From NCBI GenBank assembly GCA_964546955.1, contig CAZJLP010000022.1:1-64000 (forward strand): a stretch of DNA of 64,000 bases. The letters run 5' to 3'. Of the stretch, positions 51,387-59,250 are shown one piece after another. Position numbers and translations under genes: made by a program. How positions within the stretch are numbered: position 1 is the stretch's first letter; each line of letters begins with the position of its first letter. The notes under the pieces are model-generated. The model did no database searches and was not told the origin of the DNA. It saw nothing but the letters and a program-made list of their open reading frames with translations. The stretch comes from CAZJLP01 sp964546955. Lineage in GTDB: Bacteria; Verrucomicrobiota; Verrucomicrobiia; Opitutales; Opitutaceae.

Positions 51387-52530
51387 TCAGTCCTCCATCT
51401 TGATATCCTTATTGCGATGCCGAGGACAGCCCGCTCGCAGCCAGGAATAGATAAAGCGGTCGAGATCGCCATCGAGTACTCCCTGCGTGTCGCTGGTGTC
51501 CACACCGGTGCGGAGGTCTTTGACCATTTGGTACGGCTGAAGGACGTAGCTGCGAATCTGGCTGCCCCAGCCAATTTCGCCTTTTTCGCCGTAGAATTTT
51601 TCCATCTCGCTGCGCTGCTCATCGAGCTTCTTTTCGTACAAACGCGCTTTGAGCACGGTGAGCGCGCTCGCCCGATTTTTGATCTGCGAACGTTCGTTTT
51701 GGCAGACGACGACGATCCCGGAAGGGATGTGCGTCAAACGCACGGCGGAATCGGTCGTGTTCACTCCTTGGCCGCCTTTGCCGGAGGACCGATAGACGTC
51801 GACGCGAATCTCGCTGTCGGGAATCTCGATATCGATATCTTCGTTCACCTCGGCGATCACATCCACGGCACAAAACGAGGTGTGGCGGCGTTTGTTGGCG
51901 TCGAAGGGACTGATGCGAACGAGGCGGTGCACCCCGCGTTCCGCTTTGGCGTAGCCATACGCATTCTCTCCCTTGATGAACAACGTGGCTTTCGTGATGC
52001 CTGCTTGGTCTCCCGCCTGGACGTCCTGAATCTCCACTTCGAATCCGCGGCGTTCGGCCCAGCGGTTGTACATACGAAAGAGCATGTCGGCCCAGTCATT
52101 CGATTCGGTGCCGCCCGCCCCTGCCTGGATCGAGAGGATCGCGTTGTTTTTGTCGAATTGGCCGCTCAGGAAGGAGGCAATTTCGAGCTTATCGAGCTCC
52201 TCCACCATCGTCGCCACGGTCGAATCGAGTTCTTTCGCGTAAGTCTCCTTCTCCTGGCCCTCGGCCGCTTCGATCAACTCGCGCATCACATCGATATCGC
52301 CCAGCCGCTTGTTGAATTCGACCAAGCCTCCAATGGCTCGCTTGAGGCCATTTACTTTGGCGATATGCTTCTGCGCCCCCATCTGGTTGTCCCAGAAAGT
52401 GGGCGCCCCCATCTGCGCTTCGAGGGCCTCTATCTCGCGCTGTTTTTGTTCGACGTCAAAGATACCTCCACAGGTATCCGGCGCGCTTTTTGATGTGCTC
52501 GATATGTGAAAAGGTCTCTGGTGCGATCAT
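51387..52530 (-). CDS. prfB: Peptide chain release factor 2, with programmed +1 frameshift
   Basis: A 380-residue RF2, which recognises UGA and UAA. The first 24 codons (MIAPETFSHIEHIKKRAGYL, then WRYL) run from 52530 to an in-frame TGA at 52456-52458. Reading shifts +1 at CTT-TGA-C and continues DVEQKQREIEALEAQMGAPT and onward to 51387. The anticodon-mimic tripeptide SPF appears in VRISPFDANKRR and the catalytic GGQ in SSGKGGQGVNTTDSAVRLTH. An internal Shine-Dalgarno-like GGAGG lies 3 bases before CTT. This is the known autoregulatory device: low RF2 favours shifting. The C-terminal extension (CPRHRNKDIKMED) is slightly longer than usual. Confidence 0.94.
52456..52471 (-). promoter_or_regulatory. 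prfB frameshift signal
   Basis: Read leftward: GGAGG-TAT-CTT-TGA-C. The purine-rich element stands exactly 3 bases before the slippery CTT codon and the UGA stop, the same layout as in E. coli prfB. It makes the ribosome slip +1 when release factor 2 is scarce. Confidence 0.95.
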
Positions 52531-52573
52531 GTAAAGCATCATCGCCGTGGAAACGGAGGCCCATCGCAAGTGC

Positions 52574-52600
52574 AAAAAAGCGCGCGTCGATCACGCGCGC
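52574..52600 (-). terminator. Rho-independent terminator of the 52625-53386 gene
   Basis: On the minus strand GCGCGCGT pairs with ACGCGCGC around a 5-base loop and six T residues follow. It lies 25 bp after the stop of the upstream hypothetical gene and before the prfB start, so prfB must have its own promoter in the short space that remains (52531-52573) or rely on readthrough. Confidence 0.88.
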
Positions 52601-52624
52601 TCGAAGGCGGCAAACGGGCGCGGG

Positions 52625-53386
52625 CTATTGGACAACGACCTTAACTTGCCGGCCCTCGACCGTAACGGTGGAGACGCGCTTCCATATGCCGACCGCGTTC
52701 TCTGGCAGCGTTTGCGAGGTCGATAGCCAAGCGGCGAGCTTGCTCACGCCCCACGGCAGGGCCCGGGGAATCGTATGGATGGGGAGAGACCCAATATACA
52801 GTGCATCAGGCTGATACACCAGCACGTCGCCCTGCTTCTCAAATCCTCCCTGCGCTTGGACGACCACGGGAAACTGGGAGCCCGCGTAATTAAAGGTCCC
52901 GCGCATTCCGACTTGAAAGGTGTCCGCGATCCGGACTTCGGGCGAAGCGAGCGTAAAGAACTCGCCCGGTGGCGGGGCGGGGGGCACCTCGCCCGCCTTG
53001 GGGGGAGGCGTCTTCGCCGCCGCTGCCTTAGGCGCGGGAGCAGGTTTCGCCGGTTCGGGCGCATTGGCATCGCTGCCGGCCGCAAGCCACGAATTGATCT
53101 CGTCTTCTGAAAATACGATTTCGCCGGGCGTGCCTTCGAGCAACGCCTTGCGTTTGGCGCGCCAGAGCTTCGCCCGCGTGGCATCATTGGTGCCCTCCAC
53201 ATAGTACACCGTGCCGAGCTTGCGCTCCTCCGCCTTGGGCATCTCCTTCACGATCGCGACCGGTTTGAAGACGAGAAATACCGCGGCGAGCAGAATGCCG
53301 ACCAGTACGCTGAGCACCGAGCCACACGTGACCTCAAGCATCGAGGGCCCGTACAGCTTACGTTCCATTCGTTTGGATAGCGCCAT
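52625..53386 (-). CDS. Membrane-anchored hypothetical protein with Pro/Ala linker
   Basis: A 253-residue protein with a single membrane helix near the start (CGSVLSVLVGILLAAVFLVF), an adjacent soluble region, a Pro/Ala-rich linker at about 110-145 (APAPKAAAAKTPPPKAGEVP) and a C-terminal beta-rich domain. The C-terminal part (YIGSLPIHTIPRALPWGVSK, SQTLPENAVGIWKRVSTVTV) recalls unnamed verrucomicrobial proteins. Function unknown. Its stop is followed by a strong terminator, and fmdB lies 5 bp upstream on the same strand. Confidence 0.65.
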   Translation of the reverse strand: MALSKRMERKLYGPSMLEVTCGSVLSVLVGILLAAVFLVFKPVAIVKEMPKAEERKLGTVYYVEGTNDATRAKLWRAKRKALLEGTPGEIVFSEDEINSWLAAGSDANAPEPAKPAPAPKAAAAKTPPPKAGEVPPAPPPGEFFTLASPEVRIADTFQVGMRGTFNYAGSQFPVVVQAQGGFEKQGDVLVYQPDALYIGSLPIHTIPRALPWGVSKLAAWLSTSQTLPENAVGIWKRVSTVTVEGRQVKVVVQ

Positions 53387-53391
53387 AGTAA

Positions 53392-53706
53392 TTACTCCGT
53401 TGAGGTTGAAGTTTTTGCGGGGCCCTTGGACTCCGGCTTCGCGCCGGGTGCGGGCGCGGTTGGAGTCGCGGCGGAGCCAGCGGCCGCACCGGCGCCGGCC
53501 GATTTGCCTTCGGTCGAAGCGGCCCGCTTGTAGTCGGTTTCGTAGAAACCCGTGCCCTTAAAAATGATTCCCGCGCCTCGGCCAATTTTCCTTCGAACCG
53601 ATCCTTCCTTGCCGCAGGTGCAATTCTTCAACGGATCGTCTTTGATCGACTGAAATACTTCGAATTCAAGGCCGCATTGGGCACACGCATACTCGTAAGT
53701 CGGCAT
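53392..53706 (-). CDS. FmdB-family zinc-ribbon protein
   Basis: A 104-residue protein. The N-terminal 60 residues are the FmdB zinc ribbon: MPTYEYACAQCGLEFEVFQS with CxxC, then CTCGKEGSVRRK as the second cysteine pair. The rest is an Ala/Pro/Ser-rich low-complexity tail (AGAGAAAGSAATPTAPAPGA). FmdB proteins are described as putative regulators; direct evidence is thin. The stop is 5 bp before the start of the next gene on the strand, so the two are co-transcribed. Confidence 0.9.
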   Translation of the reverse strand: MPTYEYACAQCGLEFEVFQSIKDDPLKNCTCGKEGSVRRKIGRGAGIIFKGTGFYETDYKRAASTEGKSAGAGAAAGSAATPTAPAPGAKPESKGPAKTSTSTE

Positions 53707-53721
53707 AGGATACAGCCGACG

Positions 53722-54330
53722 TTATGGCAAGCGGGTGCCGCTTTTGCGAGAATCTTCCACGGCCCGGAAGAAGGACCCGAAGAACGTCCACCCAGCAGCC
53801 AATCCTATAAAAATCGTAAAAGTCATCAACGGGTACAATGCGACCACAAAACCGACCACCGCGAAGGTCGGCACATAGAAGCGCGCTTTGGACGAACGCA
53901 GCATCGCAATGAGCACCCAAAGTCGAAAGGCATCCCGATACTCTTCCCGCTTTTGATACTGATAAATTCCGGCCGCGGTCAAAGGCGCCGCCAGCAGGAC
54001 ACCGGGCACGATCGGCAGATACACGAACACGCCATACCCCAGGCCTTGCAACGGCAGCGACAACGCCCAACCGACCGCAATCGGCACCAGGCCCAGACCG
54101 ACAAAGATCACGAACGCCGGAATGCCGTTCACAAACATGCGCCGCCAATCGTCCCAGTCGGGAAATTCCAGGCTGTCGCCGCGGCGGGCTCGGGCCAGCA
54201 TTTCGTACAGATAGCCGAAAGCGAAAAAATGAGCGACCGGCACCACCAGCAGCATCGCGCCCACGACACAGCGCATAAACCACGTCGGGTTCGAAAAGAG
54301 GCGTTTGCAAACTTGTTCGAGGGTCGGCAT
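53722..54330 (-). CDS. DUF4013 multi-pass membrane protein
   Basis: A 202-residue protein with about five membrane helices. The pattern CVVGAMLLVVPVAHFFAFGY followed by LYEMLARARRGDSLEFPDWD and DWRRMFVNG is the DUF4013 signature. The role is unknown. The start at 54330 (MPTLEQVCKR) was preferred over 54372 because the latter overlaps the start codon of the divergent isoprenoid synthase gene. Confidence 0.8.
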   Translation of the reverse strand: MPTLEQVCKRLFSNPTWFMRCVVGAMLLVVPVAHFFAFGYLYEMLARARRGDSLEFPDWDDWRRMFVNGIPAFVIFVGLGLVPIAVGWALSLPLQGLGYGVFVYLPIVPGVLLAAPLTAAGIYQYQKREEYRDAFRLWVLIAMLRSSKARFYVPTFAVVGFVVALYPLMTFTIFIGLAAGWTFFGSFFRAVEDSRKSGTRLP

Positions 54331-54370
54331 TGCGGCGTATGGCAATTCCGCAAAAGTAGGTCTCGTGCCC

Positions 54371-55258
54371 ATGGACTTCTCAATCAAATTAAACGCCGTC
54401 ATCGACCGAGTTGAACAAGGACTGGAAAAAATGGTTCCGTCCGCCAACACGCGTCCATCGCGTATTCACGAAGCAATGCGGTACAGCCTGCACGCGGGCG
54501 GCAAGCGGCTCCGGCCGGTCCTGGTCCTCTCCGCCGCCGAACTGTTTGGACGCGACACCTACGATCCGGTGCCAGCCGCCGTCGCGATCGAGTGTGTCCA
54601 TACTTACTCCCTGATCCACGACGACCTGCCTTGCATGGACGATGACGACCTGCGCCGCGGGCGTCCCACCGCTCACCGCCAATTCGACGAAGCGACTGCC
54701 GTTCTGGCCGGAGACGCCCTGCTCACCCACGCTTTCGCCCTGCTGGGATTTCACTACGTGACCGTGCCGGAGCTGGCCACCGCCTTGGTCTGCGAACTCG
54801 CCACCGCGGCCGGCAGCGAACGCCTCATCGGCGGCCAGATGGAAGACCTGCTCGCGGAAAAAAAAGCGGACGCAACCGCGGAGGACCTGGAATTCATCCA
54901 TCTGAACAAAACGGCGGCCATGATCGAAGCCTCGCTGGTGATGGGCGGACTGTGCGGCCGGACCCGCTCCGGAACGGATCTCGACGTATTGCGGCAATTG
55001 GGTCGCAACCTGGGCCTGGCTTTCCAGATCGTGGACGACATCCTGGATGCCACGTCCGATAGCGCCACCTTGGGGAAAACGTCGGGCAAGGATGCAAAGG
55101 CGGACAAGACCACTTTCGTGAAACTGCACGGCATCGACGGAGCGCGCACGTTTGCGCGCCAGTATACCGACGCGGCGCTGGCCGAACTCGAAAAGCTTCC
55201 CGGCGACACCGCCTTTCTGCGCGAACTCGTCTCGATGATGCTCTCGCGGCGTAAATGA
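54371..55258 (+). CDS. ispA: Polyprenyl synthetase (farnesyl/geranylgeranyl diphosphate synthase)
   Basis: A 295-residue prenyl chain-elongating enzyme. The first aspartate-rich motif is DDLPCMDDDDLRRGRPTAHR (residues 84 on), the second DDILDATSD. GGKRLRPVLVLSAAE binds diphosphate. The IspA-type two-residue insertion in the first motif fits short-chain (C15-C20) synthases, which make farnesyl or geranylgeranyl diphosphate for carriers and carotenoids. The exact chain length cannot be fixed. It diverges from the DUF4013 gene with 40 bp between the starts. Confidence 0.92.
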   Translation: MDFSIKLNAVIDRVEQGLEKMVPSANTRPSRIHEAMRYSLHAGGKRLRPVLVLSAAELFGRDTYDPVPAAVAIECVHTYSLIHDDLPCMDDDDLRRGRPTAHRQFDEATAVLAGDALLTHAFALLGFHYVTVPELATALVCELATAAGSERLIGGQMEDLLAEKKADATAEDLEFIHLNKTAAMIEASLVMGGLCGRTRSGTDLDVLRQLGRNLGLAFQIVDDILDATSDSATLGKTSGKDAKADKTTFVKLHGIDGARTFARQYTDAALAELEKLPGDTAFLRELVSMMLSRRK

Positions 55259-55313
55259 GCCTTCCCTCACGCTTGACCCTGCCTCTAGATACCCTCCCCT
55301 TGTCCCCCTCCCC

Positions 55314-56729
55314 ATGACCCGCCCCCGCCTCCCTTCCTTGCTCGGATTCGCCCTTGGCCTTGCCGTCCTCGCACCGGCCTTCGCAAAGTCAATCGCCGTA
55401 AACCGCCCCGCCGACTTTGGAGCCGCTTGCGCGCAAGCCCAGCCGGGGGATTCGCTCGTGCTGCAGAGCGGCGATTGGAAGGACGCCGTGCTCACCTTCG
55501 CAGCCAATGGCACGGCGGAGGCGCCCATCACCCTGACCGTGGCGGAGCCCGGCAAAATCAAACTGACCGGACAGTCCCGCCTGATTTTCGCCGGCAGCCA
55601 CCTCGTCGCAAAGGGGCTCTTCTTTACGGAGGGTTTCCTGCAGAAGGACCAAAGCATTGTCTCCTTCGTCGAAACAAAGGGCGTCCTGCCGTCCCATTGT
55701 CGAATCTCGGAATGCGCCTTCGTGCGATACAATCCGCCGGCGGTGGCTACCGATTACGACTGGATCGTCTTCCGCGGTCTCCAGCACCGCCTCGATCATT
55801 GCTATTTCGAAGGGCAGAACCACTTCGGCGTGACGGTCAAGGTGATCGTGGGGACCCACGGCGAGAACCGTCACCACATCCATCACAACTACTTCTTCAA
55901 TCGTCCGCCGGGATTTACCAATGGGTTCGAGTCCCTCCAGATCGGGCAGGCGGCGGACGCCCATCGCGATTCGAATTCACTCGTTGAATACAATCTTTTC
56001 GAACTCTGCGACGGGGAACAGGAGATCATTTCCAACAAGAGCGGAAAAAACACCTATCGCAAGAATACGTTTCTCCGCAGTGCCGGGGCCCTCACGCTGC
56101 GTCACGGCGACAATGCCGTCGTGGAATCCAACGTGTTTCTGGGCGGCGGCAAACCGCACACCGGCGGCGTGCGGGCAATCGGACGCAACAATGTGATTCG
56201 CGGGAACTACTTCCACGGCCTCAGCGGCCTTCCCACCGCCGGCGCGGTTATCGCGGTGTATGCGGGCATCCCCAATTCCGTTCCGACCGGGTACGTCGAG
56301 GCCGAGAACGCCCTGATCGCCGACAATGTCCTCATCCAAAATGCGGCGAACGGCATCAACTTGAGCGCGGGCCATCTTTCGCGCGGCCGCACCATCCTGC
56401 CCAAAAACGTGACGATCCGGGACAACTGGATCCATGGCGACCCCCGCTATGGCAACACGGTCCTCACCGGCACCCCCGGCGACGGCTTGAATGCCTCCGG
56501 CAATTTTTATCCGCCCTGGACCGAAATCGGCTACGCAACCACATCCGGCTTCACGCAGCTGCCGTTCGTCGGCGATCCCGATGCGAACTTTCCCATCGCG
56601 CCCGAGCTTTCGGCGCCGTATGCCACGCAGAACGACAGCTGGCGCAAGACCATGACCGCGCTGGAACCCCTCACACCTGAAAAGGTGGGGCCTCCATGGT
56701 GGAAAACGCGGCCGACGCCGCAAAAGTGA
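55314..56729 (+). CDS. Polysaccharide lyase family 6 (alginate lyase / chondroitinase-B-like), secreted
   Basis: A 471-residue beta-helix enzyme with a signal peptide (SLLGFALGLAVLAPAFA). Recognisable parts are INVNRPAD-like SIAVNRPADFGAACAQAQPG, NRHHIHHNYFFNRPPG, and the catalytic Lys and Arg in EIISNKSGKNTYRKNTF and ALTLRHGDNAVVESNVFLGG. PL6 lyases cut alginate or dermatan-type uronic-acid polymers by beta-elimination. The substrate is likely alginate, but chondroitinase-B activity is not excluded. It follows ispA by 55 bp. Confidence 0.88.
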   Translation: MTRPRLPSLLGFALGLAVLAPAFAKSIAVNRPADFGAACAQAQPGDSLVLQSGDWKDAVLTFAANGTAEAPITLTVAEPGKIKLTGQSRLIFAGSHLVAKGLFFTEGFLQKDQSIVSFVETKGVLPSHCRISECAFVRYNPPAVATDYDWIVFRGLQHRLDHCYFEGQNHFGVTVKVIVGTHGENRHHIHHNYFFNRPPGFTNGFESLQIGQAADAHRDSNSLVEYNLFELCDGEQEIISNKSGKNTYRKNTFLRSAGALTLRHGDNAVVESNVFLGGGKPHTGGVRAIGRNNVIRGNYFHGLSGLPTAGAVIAVYAGIPNSVPTGYVEAENALIADNVLIQNAANGINLSAGHLSRGRTILPKNVTIRDNWIHGDPRYGNTVLTGTPGDGLNASGNFYPPWTEIGYATTSGFTQLPFVGDPDANFPIAPELSAPYATQNDSWRKTMTALEPLTPEKVGPPWWKTRPTPQK

Positions 56730-56739
56730 TTCCCGTGAG

Positions 56740-57186
56740 ATGCGCAAAGGCCGTTTTGTAGCCCTGATTTTCGCGCTGGCGCTCGTCGCCGGGGTGGCAC
56801 GAGGCGGACCCCACGAACGGGTGGACGTCGAAACGTCCAAAACGTCGATCTACGTGGGTTCGGTGACGCTGGCGATGTCGCCTTTCAAGCGCGAGCGCGC
56901 GTCGTTCGTCGCGGACTACCGCGCCACGGTTTTCCCCTATTTCTTCTACAACGAGACCGGGCGAGTGTGGATCGATTTGGCCGACGCGGATCTCGAACGC
57001 CTCGCAAAAGGAGAAACGGTCGAATTCACCGGCCGCGCCGAGAACACGGACAAGAAACCTCGCACAATCTCGGGCCGCGCTGCACCCTCCGGTGCGAATC
57101 AGGGAAAGATCAAAGTGCGCATCGGCTCCAAATCGCCCAAAGTAGAGTTGATCTTCAATACGACGTACCGGTTCGGAGGCCAGTAA
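56740..57186 (+). CDS. Exported hypothetical protein
   Basis: A 148-residue protein with a signal peptide (GRFVALIFALALVAGVARGG) and a beta-rich mature domain of about 120 residues. Segments include VDVETSKTSIYVGSVTLAMS, FFYNETGRVWIDLADADLER and the terminal VELIFNTTYRFGG. I recall unnamed verrucomicrobial relatives but no function. It starts 10 bp after the PL6 gene on the same strand, so they are probably co-transcribed. Confidence 0.65.
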   Translation: MRKGRFVALIFALALVAGVARGGPHERVDVETSKTSIYVGSVTLAMSPFKRERASFVADYRATVFPYFFYNETGRVWIDLADADLERLAKGETVEFTGRAENTDKKPRTISGRAAPSGANQGKIKVRIGSKSPKVELIFNTTYRFGGQ

Positions 57187-57244
57187 GCGTAGTACTTCAG
57201 ATATTCGCGTGCATTTGCGTCCATTCGCCGTTTATCGGATCGAT

Positions 57245-57277
57245 AAAAAAAAGGCAGCCGCGCGAGCGGCCGCCTTT
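57245..57277 (-). terminator. Rho-independent terminator of the lyase gene at 57313
   Basis: On the minus strand AAAGGCGGCCGC pairs with GCGGCTGCCTTT around TCGC, and the T-run TTTTTTTT follows. It lies 36 bp past the lyase stop codon. The plus-strand copy of the hairpin has no T-tract and is not expected to stop the convergent gene. Confidence 0.9.
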
Positions 57278-57312
57278 CGTAGGCTGCTAGGAACCAAGAG
57301 AGTAAGAGAGTC

Positions 57313-58074
57313 CTAGTTGCGGACGGAGGTGACCGCGGTGTGCTCGACGTATTCGTCCGTCCCGCGGTCGATGTTCAGGTTGCCAATGCTCCGATAGAGG
57401 CCCCACTTCGGCTGATAGGTCGTCGAACTTGGACGCTCCATCTTCACGTTGGTGATACCGCTGAACGAACCGCCGTTGAACGCTGCCTGGTAGGAGCCAT
57501 CCGTGCGTCCGGCCGCCGAGCTGATCTTGATCCGGATGGCGATCGTCATGTAGGATCCCGCCGTCCAATTGAAAGTGCGAACGGTGGTCATGCCCGAGCC
57601 GGCGCCGTGCGCGACGCGACCCGCGGTCTGGCTGGTGAGGAAGCTTGTGCTCAGCGCCTGGCTGTTGTCTCCGTCGGTGGCCTTCACCTGGTTGATGGCG
57701 CAGGTGTTCGTTGTGGCAAACCGGTATCCGGAACTCGTGCGCCATTGGGAGGTGTAGGTGTAGGTCTGTCCACGCGTCTGGCGGGCGCCGAGGACTTTCA
57801 CTTCGGCGCGCTGCATGTTGCGATTCGTCGTGTCGCGATCTCCATCCGCCCAGGAACCGCGGTGGTAGCGCAGCAGCATGCGGAAACGACCGCTGCCTTG
57901 GTCGGTGATGTTGCGATAAGAGTCGCCTTGGGTGACGCTGCTGGTGCGAACGATCGCGGAGGGTTCTTCAATGCCGCCAAAGCTGCTCAAACTGGTGGCC
58001 GTCACCGCGGAGAGCTGGGTCGCGGAAAGCGCCGCGAGGGAAACAAGGCCGAGGGCCGTGGAGAAAGATTTCAT
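57313..58074 (-). CDS. Secreted heparin-lyase-like polysaccharide lyase, paralogue 1
   Basis: A 253-residue exported protein with a signal peptide (FSTALGLVSLAALSATQLSA). The mature jelly-roll has MQRAEVKVLGARQTRGQTYT, NTCAINQVKATDGDNSQALS and TYQPKWGLYRSIGNLNID. R-x-E-V, Q-x-K and K-x-G-x-Y-R follow the pattern of alginate-lyase-2/heparin-lyase I-like enzymes. It is about 75 percent identical by eye to the partial protein at 63370 and more distant from the one at 8057. A NarL regulator diverges from it, and a propeller hybrid kinase lies beyond. The substrate is unknown. The ATG at 58074 begins the signal peptide. Confidence 0.72.
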   Translation of the reverse strand: MKSFSTALGLVSLAALSATQLSAVTATSLSSFGGIEEPSAIVRTSSVTQGDSYRNITDQGSGRFRMLLRYHRGSWADGDRDTTNRNMQRAEVKVLGARQTRGQTYTYTSQWRTSSGYRFATTNTCAINQVKATDGDNSQALSTSFLTSQTAGRVAHGAGSGMTTVRTFNWTAGSYMTIAIRIKISSAAGRTDGSYQAAFNGGSFSGITNVKMERPSSTTYQPKWGLYRSIGNLNIDRGTDEYVEHTAVTSVRN

Positions 58075-58556
58075 GATAATCGTGCTAGGGGTTGTTGGGA
58101 GAAGCCGCAGCCAGGGTAATCGGCCACGGTTCGGGGTAGTCTCTGTGCGCCTCGCGACGATCGCCTTCGCCGATGGGGACATGCAGCGGCAACGCGTCGC
58201 AAAGCGTTTAGCGAATTAATCTCACGCGGCGCCTCATGAGAGTTGGGGTTGAGGGGTGGCGCCTAAATCGAGAGCTAACCGCGCGTGGAAATCAGCCAAG
58301 GCCAGCGATTATCCCTGTAGGGATACGGCCCTCGCGGGCGACTCGTCCCTTCAGATCGAAAGGCGTATTAGTCGTTATGCTGCCATGCCTAGCACACGGC
58401 TGACGGAGCGATGATGTGCGGGTGGGCTGACGGCGCAGCCTGCCGCAGCCACAAAAGTTCAGCTCGAATTGCCGTTCCGTTGCGAGCACACTGCAGCAGG
58501 TTATTGTCACGCGTCTCCCGCGCTCATCTCCCCTTACCCCCTTGCCCGTGTCCACG
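58075..58556. other. Intergenic region between divergent lyase and regulator genes
   Basis: These 482 bases carry no recognisable gene. The palindrome TATCCCTGTAGGGATA near 58310-58326 has 7-base arms and could be a binding site for the adjacent NarL regulator. Promoters for both neighbours should lie here, but I cannot assign boxes. Confidence 0.4.
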
Positions 58557-59201
58557 ATGCAAATCGTCGTAATTGAAGACCATAAACTCATCCGCGACAT
58601 GCTGGCCGCCTCCTGCGAACAGCTCGTGCCGAGTTCGAGCGTAAGTGTCGCCGAAAACGGCAAACAAGGAGTCTCGGTGTGCAAGCGTGTGCGTCCACAC
58701 CTGGTTTTTCTCGATTTGGCCCTGCCCGACGGCGATGGCTTGGACCTGTTGGCAGAGTTGCTGGCGGACACACCTCAGCTGAAGATCATCGCGCTGAGCT
58801 CGTTCGCCGATGAGTTCACCGTCCATCGCGCTCTCCGCTCGCAAGTGCATGGCTTTGTCGACAAGGGCGAACAACCGTTGGGCATGTTGAAAGACGCGAT
58901 CGACACCGTGATGCGCGGCGAAAAATATTTCTCGCCGACGGTGCAAAAGCTGAAAGCGGCGCTCCGATCGGACCCCGTCTCATTCGACAAACTGCTTTCG
59001 GATCGGGAGCAGGACTTGATGCGGCTTTTCGGCGAGGGTTTGTCCAACGACGCGGTCGCGAAACTGGTCGGACTCACCCCGGGCACCGTGAAACTTCACC
59101 GGCGAAACATTCATCGAAAACTCGGCTTCCACAGCACGCCGGAGTTGATGACCTACGCGTTGAAAAAAGGATTCACTCGCGTGAGACGCGGGGGTGAGTG
59201 A
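58557..59201 (+). CDS. NarL/FixJ-family response regulator
   Basis: A 214-residue regulator. Receiver domain: IEDHKLIRD (acidic pair at 7-8), phospho-acceptor Asp53 in LVFLDLALPDGDGL and Lys in GFVDKGEQ. LuxR-type helix-turn-helix at about 150-210: LSDREQDLMRLFGEGLSNDA and TPGTVKLHRRNIHRKLGFHS. The ATG at 58557 was preferred over the TTG at 58542. It converges with the propeller hybrid kinase, which is the likely phosphate source, and diverges from the lyase gene, a likely target. Confidence 0.9.
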   Translation: MQIVVIEDHKLIRDMLAASCEQLVPSSSVSVAENGKQGVSVCKRVRPHLVFLDLALPDGDGLDLLAELLADTPQLKIIALSSFADEFTVHRALRSQVHGFVDKGEQPLGMLKDAIDTVMRGEKYFSPTVQKLKAALRSDPVSFDKLLSDREQDLMRLFGEGLSNDAVAKLVGLTPGTVKLHRRNIHRKLGFHSTPELMTYALKKGFTRVRRGGE

Positions 59202-59250
59202 AGTCTTCGGGGCAGACGACTCGCGCCAGCGCCAGACGTTTGCGGAGAGT

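Noticed and set aside
52456..52458. In-frame stop suggesting that prfB is a pseudogene
   Set aside because: The stop is part of the classical prfB frameshift site with an upstream Shine-Dalgarno element and an intact downstream frame.
55923..55937. GGGTTCGAGTCCC resembling a tRNA T arm
   Set aside because: It lies in frame inside the PL6 gene (NGFESLQIG) and no acceptor, D or anticodon arm surrounds it.
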